Positions 22,934 through 33,150 of a stretch of 64,000 nt of DNA are shown here, one piece after another. Under the pieces are notes generated by a model, which saw only the letters and a program-made list of their open reading frames with translations, searched no databases and was not told the origin of the DNA. Position 1 is the first letter of the stretch, and every line of letters begins with the position of its first letter. The translations under genes were made by a program, and so were the position numbers. This stretch comes from Emmonsiellopsis sp. PD_33 (lineage: Eukaryota; Ascomycota; Eurotiomycetes; Onygenales; Ajellomycetaceae), in contig JANTQF010000089.1 in the NCBI GenBank assembly GCA_032988165.1, forward strand, positions 1 through 64,000, in the 5' to 3' direction.

Positions 22934-24188
22934 ACTACTTGTCTTTTGACTGTCCTGTGTGGGAGGTGGGAGATCGGGGGGAGATGAGGAGATGAGGAGA
23001 TGAGATGCAGCGTGCAAAGCTGGGTTAACTTAGTTTCTTTTTATGATAACCTATTTGCTTTTTCTAGAATTTGAATGTCGCCTTGGTGCTTTTGTCGTAG
23101 TTATTCCATCGAAACCACTTCTCGTTATGGGTATATTATACATACGTCCGTGACAGGGATAGAGGGAGGGGGTGGGTTGGATAACCAGAGGCTTAACATG
23201 GTTTGATTATTTTATTTGTTTACTACCGTATGTACTCCGTATGTGAGCACCAGGAGACGGAGCCACCAACTCCCCCTTATCTACCTGATGCCAGGAGGTA
23301 TGTAGATGTGGTGAGCGGCAATTTTATAGTAGGGAAGGGATGTATCCAGTTCCTTCTATCTCCCCTGAATGGAATAATTAATTATCGGCATATCTATGTG
23401 CTATGTGGTGGTGGAATCCTGTGTTTAGGGACTAGCGCATCTGATTGGCTAACTCACCAACTATTTAGCTGGTTCCAGCTTCCAACCTCAGGTCTATCAA
23501 GGTCGAATCTTCATCCATCAGTCGCATTGCAAAAAAGCAAGAAATCATGGACTGCAAGTCCGCAACCAACGAAACCAATCCAGAAAAGGGGCGGTCGAAT
23601 AGGTCACACGGCTCAGGTATACATGTAGGTAGGTAGCATGGCAGACGGTGCATGGAATACACCGGTCTCTATCTCTGCATTAACTACTACCCAAATCACC
23701 CACCACCGATGTGATATGCGTGATGTGTTATGTATGAGCGGACCCTTGAAAAGGAGACGAGGGGCCTTCTTCAAGTCTTTCGTTTAACTACGGCCTGGCC
23801 TGTCAGGGTAGGGTGTCCGCCGGGGCTGCTGGTAATTGTTGCTGACGGAGGTGGCTTGGGTTAGGCGGGGCTGGGGATAACATGATGATATGTATGCTTA
23901 TGCGGGTGTTCGTGGTTATGGTGTGGGCCCCACGAGGTATTACCGATGAGGGGTGGTAGGTCGGGTTATGAATATCTGAAAAAGGATATGGGTTGGGTTG
24001 GTTGTTTGGTGTTGAGGGGTGGAGGATGCTGGGCATTATTCGAGGAGTTACTTGCTCTTCATGGTCTTATGTTTCTTTGTTTTGAGGGTATAGTGGAGAC
24101 GATATCAGTAAATACCTCCCTTTCCCTTCTTCTGTCAAGGGATGACTACGAGAATATCCAGGAGAAGCGAAGCAAGGATTCGAACAAA
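22934..24188. other. Intergenic spacer
   Basis: It holds the 3' end of RPT2 and the upstream region of the DUF885-type gene. TACTCCGTA occurs near 23233. The frame upstream of the DUF885 start is open from 23946 but looks like untranslated G- and T-rich sequence. No gene is supported. Confidence 0.55.
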
Positions 24189-25906
24189 ATGTCTATCTCA
24201 GACAGCCGCACTGCTGGGACAATGCAGCAGAGAATCGAACGGGTCACAGAAGACCTCAAATGCATCAACGCATTTTACAACATCAAGATCTCCCCAGACC
24301 GGGTTGACAGGCTGCGAAAATACTATAACGAGGAACTCATCGACCTGCGCAAGGAAGATTTCGACTCCTTCGCTCAACAGGACAAAACCGACTATCTCCT
24401 TCTGCAAAATTATCTCGAGCGGGACCTCAAACAGCTCGAGCTCGATGTCGGAAGAGACAAAAGAATGGAGCCCCTCCTCCCATTCGCACCCACCATAATA
24501 AACCTCTGTCAAGACCGACAGAAGATGAAACCAATCGACCCTGAAAAGGCCGCTGGGGGCCTTACGAAAGCGACAGAACTCATCAACGAAACAAAGTCCC
24601 TCATCGACAACAACTCTCTAACCACGGACCCTCCAACTGCCCTCCGCACCTTCAGAACCATTACGCAGCTCCAGGAACACCTAAAGTAATGGTTCACCTT
24701 CTACAACGGCTACGACCCTCTCTTCACTTGGTGGCTTAGAACCCCGTACTCCGAAGTCGATGCATCCCTTGCCTCCTTACCTCCCGTCATCCGCTCGAAA
24801 CTCCTCGGCGTCAACCCAGACGACAAAGACGCCATAGTCGGTGAACCCATTGGGCGCGAAGGCCTCCTAGCAGACCTCTCCGCCGAAATGATCCCCTACA
24901 CTCCAGAGGAATTGATCACCATAGCTGAAACCGAATACACCTGGTGCATGGGGGAAATGCTCAAAGCCTCCGCATCCATCGGCCACGGGAATGACTGGCA
25001 CGCAGCCCTCGAGGACGTCAAATCCAAACACGCCCCCCCCGGCGAACAACCCAAGCCATCCACGCCCTCGCAACGGAAGCGACCAACTACCTAACGACAA
25101 ACAACCTCGTCACCGTTCCCCCCCTCGCGGCAGAAACCTGGCGCATGACCATGATGTCCGCCGCACGCCAAAAGGAAGCCCCCTTCTTCCTAGGCGGCGA
25201 GGAGATCCAAGTCTCCTATCCAACCAACACCATGTCCCACGATTCCAAAAAAACCTCCATGTGCAGCAACAGCCGCGCATTCTCCCGCGCCACCGTTTTC
25301 CACGAACTCATCCCCGGCCACCACCTGCAAGGCTACATGTCTGCCCGCCACCGCCCCTACCGGCGCCTCTTCACAACCCCGTTCTCCGTCGAGGGCGGCG
25401 CGATGTACTGGGAACTCCTCCTCTGGGACCGCGGGTTCGCGCACGGCTCCGCACAGGAACAAATCGGCGTGCTCTTCTGGCGCATGCACCGGTGCGTGCG
25501 GGTCGTGTTCTCGCTCGGTTTCCATCTAGGCCGCGCGAGTGTGGCGGAGTGTGTGGAGATGTTGGTGCAGCGGGTTGGGCATGAGCGGGCGACGGCTGAG
25601 GGGGAGGTGAGGAGGAGTGTTTCTGGTGACTATACTCCGCTATATCAGGCGGCGTATTTGCTTGGTGCGTTGCAGCTCTATCGGTTGCGGGGGGAGGTTG
25701 TTAGTGGTTGTGGTGGCGGTGGTGGTGCTGTTGATGGTGATGGGAAGGTAGTAGGGATGGAGGAGAAGGAATTTCATGATCGTGTGCTCCGCGAGAATCA
25801 TATACCGATTGAGTTTTTGAGGGCACTGGTTAAGGGGCTGGCTCTGTCGAGGGATTATGAGGCGGGGTGGAAGTTCTATGATAAGGTACCTAGGTATAGA
25901 TGGTAA
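24189..25906 (+). pseudogene. DUF885-family peptidase-like gene with stop and frameshift
   Basis: The reading frame has no introns and matches DUF885 proteins from end to end, but it is broken twice. An in-frame TAA at 24687-24689 sits between QEHLK and WFTFYNGYDPLFTWW, which is clearly still coding. Near 25049-25054 one base is missing: PPGEQP lies in the first frame and AIHALATEATNYL in the next. Beyond this the C-terminal half is intact, with WRMTMM and the catalytic-type motif FHELIPGHHLQGY (HExxxGHHxQ), to the stop. The family includes metallopeptidase-like hydrolases of fungi and bacteria. Unless these are sequencing errors, full-length protein cannot be made. The first lesion is consistent with a C-to-T change (CAA to TAA). 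Confidence 0.78.
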
Positions 25907-26387
25907 AACGAGGATAAGGAAGAATGTCTCTATGAAGATAATTGAAGCAGGGTGAAGGGATTTCCATGAATGGTTGGATGTATCCTGGTTGCCTGCTATT
26001 ACTGGCTGAGCTCAGGGGCGTGAGCGGCTTGATTAAGTTGATTTTGAAGGTAGGATGTTTCTTGAATACGCTATGACTTTTTTATATACTCAACTTTCCG
26101 AAGAAATAAGGACTATCTCACCATATGCGCATTAAGTTCCATAATCGAGTAATGATACCAGAAGTAAACGAATTAGGGTTGGCGCGCCTAACGCGGCTAC
26201 TAGAAGGTCGTTTGGATAAACTTTGTGGCGCTAGAGTATGCGCTAGTCCTATTAAAGTTTAGCCTCGCGACAAACCCATGCAAACAGAGCAAACACCATC
26301 AGCTATGATCGCATCCAGCTTCAACGTCACATTTTCCTTCTCCCTCAAGTTTCAACTGACTGACCACAAATACGCAGTACTCAGTGC
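25907..26387. other. Intergenic spacer
   Basis: It holds a self-complementary GGCGCGCC near 26183 within an otherwise AT-rich sequence. No gene is seen. The right end is the WDR70-like gene leader. Confidence 0.55.
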
Positions 26388-28175
26388 ATGATGGACGGCT
26401 TTGATGAAGAGACGTTCAAAAAGTTCTTCCCGAGCGGTTTCGGGAAGCAGGACAAGACGACAAATGTCGAGGCGCAAATCGATCGGACCAAGCGCGTCGA
26501 GGCAGAGCCGAAACGACAACAACCTGCGAAGCTTGGAGATAAACTTGCAGAAGAGACGGGAGATGATGAAGATGCCACTGACAGGAGATCTAAACAAGAA
26601 CTAAATGACCGAGTTGATTCCGACTCAGACTCAGACGCCGACTCAGACGACTCAGACGAAGATGATGAAGACGAATTCCCAACCTCGCATGACCTCGTCT
26701 TCAAGACCCACGACCGCGCCGTAACCACGATCACCGTTGATCCCTCCGGATCGCGAATGATAACCGGATCGACCGATTGCACGATCAAGTTGCACGATTT
26801 CGCCTCCATGACGCCCTCCACGCTCCGCGCATTCAAGTCGATAGAACCCTCAGCGAAGAAACAGTCCGCCGCCTCGGAAATCCACCCCGTCCACGTCGCG
26901 CGGTTCAACCCTCTCTACCCAAGCCAGGTGCTAGTTATTTCCGCAACGCCACAGGCGAAAATCCTTAGTCGCGATGGTGATACGATTACCGAGTTCGTCA
27001 AGGGTGATATGTATCTTCGCGATATGCGGAATACCAAGGGCCATATTTCGGAGATTACGAGCGGCGCGTGGAGTCCGACGGATTATAATTTGTGTGTCAC
27101 GGCGGGGACGGATAGTACGTTGCGCATATGGGATGTTAATGCGGGGAGGTCGCAGAAGGAGGTTATCGTGCATCAGTCCAGAGCTGCGGGGTCGGCGGGT
27201 AGGACGAGGATGACGGCGGTTGCTTGGGGGTCGCCCGCGCAGGGGGGAAATAATTTGCTTGTGGCTGCGGCGCTTGATGGGAGTCTGGTGATGTGGGGTG
27301 GGGATGGGCCGTTCTTGAGACCGAGTGCGCAGGTTCAGGGAGCGCATACCAAGGATACTTGGACGAGTGGGTTGGATATTAGTCCCGATGGCAGGCTGGT
27401 TGTTACCAAAGGTGCCGATGATACGATCAAGCTGTGGGATACAAGAAAGTTCAAGAGCCCTATTACTACCGTCCCCCATAGCTCTGGGTCGAAATTCTTC
27501 CCAACCTCCAACATCCAGTTTTCACCCAGCGGGGCGAATATCATCACCGGCTCGGAAACCGGCGACCTACACATCTTGAACCCGGCAACACTAAAACCCG
27601 AACTTTCCACCCCCGTCACGCCCGGATCGCCTCTCATCACCGTCCTTTGGCACGAGAAATTAAACCAGATCGTCACAGGCTCCGCAAACGGAGAAACCCA
27701 CGTCCTATACAATCCCTCCATGTCGCATAACGGCGCGGTGCTCGTCATGTCCAAGGCGCCCAAGCGACGACACATCGACGACGACCCCAACTTCACTACA
27801 GACCTCTCCCTCGGCCTTGCTGCGGACAGCAACACGGGCCAGTTAGCTACCAGCACTTCCTTCGCGAGCAGACATCCTACCATCGGCCTCACTGCCTCTG
27901 GTCGATCGAGAGATCCCCGCCGTCCACATCTCCCCATGAAGACGCCGTTTGCAAAGAGTCAACCGGATGAGAAGCATATCAAAGAGAACATCCCGCTCAG
28001 TTCTATGAGAGACGAGGATCCGCGGGAAGCGCTGTTCAAGTATGCGGAGCAGGCGGAGAAGAACCCGATATTCACGAGCGTGTGGAAGGAGACCCAGCCC
28101 AAGCCTATCTTTGCGGAGCTGAGTGAGGAGGAGGATGAAGGGGCGGAGCCGGATAGGAAGAAGATGAAGCGGTGA
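26388..28175 (+). CDS. WD40-repeat protein, WDR70-like
   Basis: One exon of 595 residues. The start FDEETFKKFFPSGFGKQ and the acidic Asp/Ser stretch near residues 75-100 are features of WDR70-type (gastrulation-defective) proteins. Several WD repeats follow: ITGSTDCTIKLHDF, CVTAGTDSTLRIWDV, VAAALDGSLVMWGG, VTKGADDTIKLWDTR and IITGSETGDLHIL. The tail has the segment DEDPREALFKYAEQAEKNP, which is conserved in the family. In fission yeast and human cells Wdr70 supports H2B mono-ubiquitination with CRL4/DDB1 at DNA breaks; the same role here is inferred. The double ATG at 26388 and 26391 leaves a one-residue ambiguity of start. Confidence 0.85.
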   Translation: MMDGFDEETFKKFFPSGFGKQDKTTNVEAQIDRTKRVEAEPKRQQPAKLGDKLAEETGDDEDATDRRSKQELNDRVDSDSDSDADSDDSDEDDEDEFPTSHDLVFKTHDRAVTTITVDPSGSRMITGSTDCTIKLHDFASMTPSTLRAFKSIEPSAKKQSAASEIHPVHVARFNPLYPSQVLVISATPQAKILSRDGDTITEFVKGDMYLRDMRNTKGHISEITSGAWSPTDYNLCVTAGTDSTLRIWDVNAGRSQKEVIVHQSRAAGSAGRTRMTAVAWGSPAQGGNNLLVAAALDGSLVMWGGDGPFLRPSAQVQGAHTKDTWTSGLDISPDGRLVVTKGADDTIKLWDTRKFKSPITTVPHSSGSKFFPTSNIQFSPSGANIITGSETGDLHILNPATLKPELSTPVTPGSPLITVLWHEKLNQIVTGSANGETHVLYNPSMSHNGAVLVMSKAPKRRHIDDDPNFTTDLSLGLAADSNTGQLATSTSFASRHPTIGLTASGRSRDPRRPHLPMKTPFAKSQPDEKHIKENIPLSSMRDEDPREALFKYAEQAEKNPIFTSVWKETQPKPIFAELSEEEDEGAEPDRKKMKR

Positions 28176-28446
28176 TGAGTCTGGATTCTGAACCTGTGTT
28201 TTTTTTACATGAGGAAATATGGATATAGGAGGCGTGAGGGCGTTATGCTTTTCAATTATGTACCTATGTATATATCGTAAGATGCATTTGATTGAAATAT
28301 AAGAGATACCCAGATCATTCACACGGCCCCTAAAGACAAGGGACGTCCTTAACCAAGTTTAACTATAAATTAGCGCCTGCTGTCACCCAAGTTCTGTTAA
28401 GCCACCCGTGGACGGGCCGCTGCTGTCCCGCCAAGAAGCGTGATCC
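28176..28446. other. Short spacer after the WDR70-like gene
   Basis: It is the 3' region of the WD40 gene and possible promoter of the small gene that follows. Nothing else is seen. Confidence 0.5.
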
Positions 28447-28934
28447 ATGGACGATGTTTCGAATCGCCGCAAACCTCAAACCTCCAACCCAACTCTAGAC
28501 ATAAACCCTCCATCGCACACTCCCGCATTCACCACCGCGCTGATCGTTGTTTGTTTGTCTTTCTCTCCAAGTCGGGCCAATAAGCGCATGGATATGCCAT
28601 AAACCGTTACTAACCCGACGACTCTTGTCCGCAGCCAAACACGTCGAACTACCATACGAACCTCAGCTCCACATTCATCCCTCGCCGCGCGCCCCCATCC
28701 TCGTCCCATCGCAATCGTTGACCGACAGCAATGCTCTCGACACTGCGGAGGCCAACCGGGACCCTTCCAACCTATCGATGAGAGGATAATTGGGACATAC
28801 CCCGACTGTCCAGCAACCCCCCATTTGTTGCTGAGCCAGCTGATGCTTGGGTGGAGATTGTTGCCGCGATCTACAGCGCCGTTCAGTCCCTAGCCAAGCC
28901 GAATACTGCGAGCGCCGCCAATGCAGGGTTTTAA
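28447..28934 (+). pseudogene. Small unrecognised gene, apparently frameshifted
   Basis: Two candidate exons, 28447-28552 and 28635-28934. The intron between them has a perfect TACTAAC branch site and ends CCGCAG. Exon 1 begins MDDVSNRRKPQTSN; exon 2 continues KHVELPYEPQLHIHPSPR. Near 28780 the coding signal moves to another frame: NLSM in one frame, then EDNWDIPRLSSNPPFVAEP and DAWVEIVAAIYSAVQSL in the next, ending NAGF and a stop. One extra A after ATG would explain this. Alternatively, an 83-base intron from GTCCCA to the AG before GATAAT would keep a frame, but it lacks a good branch site. I recognise no family. It could also be just leader sequence of the downstream gene. Confidence 0.38.
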
Positions 28935-29114
28935 CCGGGGACGAAGGGCGGCATCATAGGTCACGACACATCCCAAGAGGAAAGGTCTGACTTCCAACGG
29001 AAAAGAGGGCTGGGCAGATCTAACCTGAGGGGTATCTCTCTTTCGAACCAGCCCTGCTCCAAGGGCTTGCTTTCGTCATCCAGCCTCCCTCCTGATCCCT
29101 GGATCAGGCAGCAA

Positions 29115-31718
29115 ATGAAGATGGGAACCGGGATACTGGTTGCGTTCCTCTCCAGCTTTCTTTTCGACCCTGCTTTCTCCACACCTTTCTCCTCACCCAC
29201 GATCGATCCGTTCCGAGATGACAGTGGCAGTGCTGGGAATGACGGCGGAGATGATTCGGGGGATGGTGGAGGTGGCACAATGAGAGAGTGGTCCTCGACG
29301 ATAGGCATTGTGACAGCTATCGTTGGGAACGTTCTTATTTCGTTTGCTCTGAACATCCAACGCTACGCCCATATCCGAATCGAGAGGGAATACGAACGTA
29401 CTCGGCAACGAAACGGGTGGAAGAGAACAGCGTCTGAGAGGGCGAGCGGGTCGGAACGCCTGTCTTCGAGCAATTATGGGACTCTTTCGAATAGGGATCA
29501 GAACGCGGACGAAGAGGGGGGACATACAAATGACGCACGGGCGGAGACAAACGGGAGAGGAACTCGGGATTCCGAGGAAATCTCGAGGTTGGGGTTTCAG
29601 AGGTATACGGATGATGAGGAAAGAGATGGGGACCATGCGGCGAACGATGACCGTCCGGGCCATGACAGACTACAACAGTCATTCATGTCTGACCGGACCG
29701 TGACCCCCATGGAGAAGAACCAGGCTACCAATGAACGGAAATCATACCTCAGGTCGCCGTATTGGTGGGCGGGAATCATTCTGATGACAGTTGGTGAAGC
29801 TGGTAATTTCCTCGCGTATGGATTTGCTCCGGCATCCATTGTCTCGCCACTGGGAGTTGTGGCACTCATATCGAATTGCATAATTGCCCCGTTTATGCTC
29901 AAAGAGACGTTCCGGCGTAGGGACATGCTTGGTGTGCTCGTCGCCGTTGCTGGTGCGGTGACGATTGTATTCAGTGCGAAGTCATCAGAGACCAAAATAG
30001 GACCCGGCGAAATCTGGGGCATGATAACGCAATGGGAGTTTGAGCTGTATCTTGGGCTCACGGTTGCGTTGATTCTCGGTTTGATGTGGGTTAGTAAAGA
30101 ATATGGTAGAAAAAGTATCCTGATTGACCTGGGTTTGGTCGGGTTATTTGGTAAGTCATTACAATGTCCCGTTCTTGATGATACTCTTTCCTTACTGATA
30201 TCTCTAGGTGGATACACTGCCCTATCGACCAAAGGCGTTGCATCACTGCTATCCTTCACCCTGTGGCATGTCATAACTTTCCCTATCACCTATGCCCTGG
30301 TGGCTATTCTTGTTTTTAGTGCTTTGATGCAGATCCGATACATTAATCGAGCCCTCCAGCGGTTCGATTCTACTCAAGTCATTCCTACGCAGTTTGTTCT
30401 ATTTACGATATCCGTTATTGTTGGCAGTGCCGTCCTTTATCGCGATTTCGAATCCATGACTCTTAGCCGAGGGGGTAAATTCATTGGAGGTTGCGCACTT
30501 ACATTCTCAGGTGTATACCTGATCACTAGCGGTAGAGACCGGGCAGAGGACTCGGAGTCGGAATCCGATGAAGAGGAATCAATCGGATTGCTTGGCGCAG
30601 AGCGGTACAGGGACAGTGTGGATTGGCAAGAAGAGGGAAGACAGAATCGTCCAGAACAAGCGCTAGATGGAACTGCCACAGGGGTTGAAATTACACGCTC
30701 TCCTCCCCGCTCACTCCTAAGCGATGAAGACATCAACGATCATGACGGATTACAAACTCCCCGCGCCCAACTCTCCAGTGGCCCTTCATCCATTCCCTCT
30801 ATCTCCGGCGAATCCTCCCTCTCCCCATCCCGAGACATCAGTCCCCAGCAACTCACCGAAAACCCATGGAGCTTATCTCCCAACGAGCGGTTTGAAGCCC
30901 AGCCTGCAGAATCTACACCTCCCTTCTTAGACGACACACGACCCCAAACTCCACATCAAGTCTACCCGCCCCCAACTCAACTACTCCTACGCTTCCCCTC
31001 CGCCCCCGGCCTCACCGAATCTCCGCCCCGCACCACACAACAAACTCCCACAGACAGTCCAGCACCAGCCACCCCACCTCAGACAAATACTCCCCAGACC
31101 GCCTCCCGCCGCCAAACCTTCTCCCGAACCCCCGGCTCCGGCAAGCGAAACTCGTTATCCAAGCGCTTTGCTCCCGGCCCATTTCTCCCCCCGCTATCAG
31201 GCACCTTAAGTGCCGTAGTCGCCGAATCCCGCCGCCGAGGCGAAGGCTCACCACGTAGCCAACGCGATCGACCCCCCTCGCGAAAACGAAAGGGAAAAAA
31301 GCGCTCCTCAAACCCCGCGCTTGGCGACGCAGCTGCTATCTACGGCCCAGAAGGTGCCGTGGAAACCGAGTACGAGACTGACGCCAGCATAAATGGCGTC
31401 GAAGAGGACGGCCATGGTAACCGCATGAGCCCACGGCTTCCAGGCTTAATCACGGCGAACAGGACGAGTACGCAGGAACGGGTTCCGACGTTAACTGGAT
31501 CACCAGCCCAGAGCAAGAAGGACCACTCCCGGACGCGCAGCCTTAGTGACTCGTGGAGTGGCGGGCTGGGGTGGTTGAGCGGGAGCATACGGGGGAAGGG
31601 GAGGCGTGTTGGTAAGAAGGGAGATAACAATAGGGTGGATGAGGCTCAGGCTCAGGCTCAGGCTCAGACCACGTCGACTCCGGGTGTGGGAACGGATGCT
31701 GGGCCGTCGGGGAGTTGA
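29115..31718 (+). CDS. NIPA-type (DUF803) magnesium transporter-like membrane protein
   Basis: Two exons, 29115-30150 and 30208-31718, about 848 residues. The 57-base intron is a multiple of three without a stop, so it can be missed; removing it restores LFGGYTALSTKG. The NIPA core starts at MREWSSTIGIVTAIVGNVLI, is interrupted by a charged loop of about 130 residues, and resumes with YLRSPYWWAGIILMTVGEAG, NFLAYGFAPASIVSPLGVVA and further helices up to GGCALTFSGVYLITSG. About 400 residues of disordered Ser/Pro-rich tail follow, ending in an AQ repeat. NIPA proteins move Mg2+ in animals; fungal substrates are inferred. The start at 29115 gives a short hydrophobic leader; the ATG at 29280 is an alternative with good context. 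Confidence 0.85.
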   Translation: MKMGTGILVAFLSSFLFDPAFSTPFSSPTIDPFRDDSGSAGNDGGDDSGDGGGGTMREWSSTIGIVTAIVGNVLISFALNIQRYAHIRIEREYERTRQRNGWKRTASERASGSERLSSSNYGTLSNRDQNADEEGGHTNDARAETNGRGTRDSEEISRLGFQRYTDDEERDGDHAANDDRPGHDRLQQSFMSDRTVTPMEKNQATNERKSYLRSPYWWAGIILMTVGEAGNFLAYGFAPASIVSPLGVVALISNCIIAPFMLKETFRRRDMLGVLVAVAGAVTIVFSAKSSETKIGPGEIWGMITQWEFELYLGLTVALILGLMWVSKEYGRKSILIDLGLVGLFGKSLQCPVLDDTLSLLISLGGYTALSTKGVASLLSFTLWHVITFPITYALVAILVFSALMQIRYINRALQRFDSTQVIPTQFVLFTISVIVGSAVLYRDFESMTLSRGGKFIGGCALTFSGVYLITSGRDRAEDSESESDEEESIGLLGAERYRDSVDWQEEGRQNRPEQALDGTATGVEITRSPPRSLLSDEDINDHDGLQTPRAQLSSGPSSIPSISGESSLSPSRDISPQQLTENPWSLSPNERFEAQPAESTPPFLDDTRPQTPHQVYPPPTQLLLRFPSAPGLTESPPRTTQQTPTDSPAPATPPQTNTPQTASRRQTFSRTPGSGKRNSLSKRFAPGPFLPPLSGTLSAVVAESRRRGEGSPRSQRDRPPSRKRKGKKRSSNPALGDAAAIYGPEGAVETEYETDASINGVEEDGHGNRMSPRLPGLITANRTSTQERVPTLTGSPAQSKKDHSRTRSLSDSWSGGLGWLSGSIRGKGRRVGKKGDNNRVDEAQAQAQAQTTSTPGVGTDAGPSGS
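31644..31667 (+). repeat. GCTCAG hexamer repeat (Ala-Gln)4
   Basis: Four copies of GCTCAG inside the coding tail of the NIPA-type gene encode alternating Ala and Gln. The copy number is likely variable between strains. Confidence 0.8.
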
Positions 31719-33150
31719 CGATGAACCCTATTTTGATAGGCGGGGCGAGGGAGGGTTGCGTATATAACGAGAAAGGAAGGAAGGAAGTGATGCATTATAC
31801 ATATAACCTAGACGGGGGGGGCGGAGGAATGTTTTGCCCTTTTTTTTTTCTGGACATTTGTTTGTTGTTTTGGGTTTTGTTGAGATTATAATTGCCTAGT
31901 AATAAGGGGCAGAGCGGGCGGGGGTATTATTTTACACCAACACCAAGGTACTGTTTTTCCGGAGATACACATATGCGTATATATAGTTTGGTTTTTATTT
32001 GCTGTTTTTTATCCTGTCCCCTGGGCTTTTGAATTTTGTTTGGTTTTTCCTTTTCTTGTTATTTTTTTTTTTTTGGGGGGGGGGGGGGCAGGTATTTATT
32101 TTATCTACTATTTTGGGTTCCAGAGCATCTGGAGATTAAATTCAACTCATATTCTAATTTAATAGTTACCCGTTATATATCATTTAAGATACCTCTCTAT
32201 GGTTCCTAATTTCAGTCAAAAGGACGTTTAACATAGCTATATGTCCTGTGATAGAAATTATCAACTAGGGGAATCGATTATGCTTTCTATCCTGAGCATT
32301 AATTACTTAACTGATGAATAGAGAACCAACCTACTTTGCAGCAACCTTTTATATAGAGTGAGAGTAATACATAATTTAATAAAATCCATCCTAACTAATA
32401 AACCCCTCTGGTTATTCAAATAAAATAACCAACTACCCCATCATCATCATCATTTAGGACACCTTCAATGGCTGTTTTCATGATGTGGAGGTATTTCTAG
32501 TGCATGTTGAGGAGGTGGATTGTGGGTTTTTTTTTTTTTTGTTGTTGGTGGTGGTGTTTTCGTTTGTATTTCAGCCGGTTGGGAGGAGGAGGGTCTAGTG
32601 CTTTATCCCTGGATTGGAGTACATTGTGAGGGTGAGAATGGTATAGGTGGGGGGTGTCATGGTCTAGTTTAGCTTGAGTTTGAATTTTATACAGGGGAGG
32701 ATATTCAGGGGCTGGTTTGGTTTCTTTGGCACTAGGTAAGGAGAGAGGGGGGGGGGGGGTATAAAGTAAATTAGGGCAGAAAAGGCTTTGTTTTGTTGTA
32801 GCCATTAAAATCTGGTTCTAAAGCCATTTAAAGTGCGTTCGTTAGACGTCGTACGAGAGGGAAATGTGTGTGGACGGAGTTGAAGGAGCTAGAAGCAGAA
32901 AAAAGGACTGGTGACGGGTTAATATGTAGAGGATTGCTTAGCTACTTAGCTGGTAGAATAAAAATAATATATTTTGATCATTCTTTCATGTAGAAAATAT
33001 AGCCCATCTGCGTATACAATCAAATTCCAATGCCTCTCATATTGGAATCTATAAAAAGGCATTTTCATCATCTCCCAGGGTGTTCAAGTCTGTACCACCG
33101 CCCCCATCTGTTCCACAGCCCACTCGCCTAACCATTCCACTGAGACGTAG
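31719..33150. other. Intergenic DNA between convergent genes
   Basis: It is T-rich and AT-rich with several homopolymers. Frames on the minus strand near 32.5-32.8 kb are low-complexity and not supported. No gene is seen. Confidence 0.6.
32062..32088. repeat. Homopolymer junction T13-G14
   Basis: Thirteen T are followed directly by fourteen G. This is the reverse-complement form of the C14-A18 junction near 14.9 kb. Lengths are approximate because such runs are slippage-prone. Confidence 0.85.

Noticed and set aside
22934..24188. CRISPR-like or tandem repeat array
   Set aside because: Only simple GA and GT tracts occur, and the genome is eukaryotic; no spaced direct repeats were found here or elsewhere in the window.
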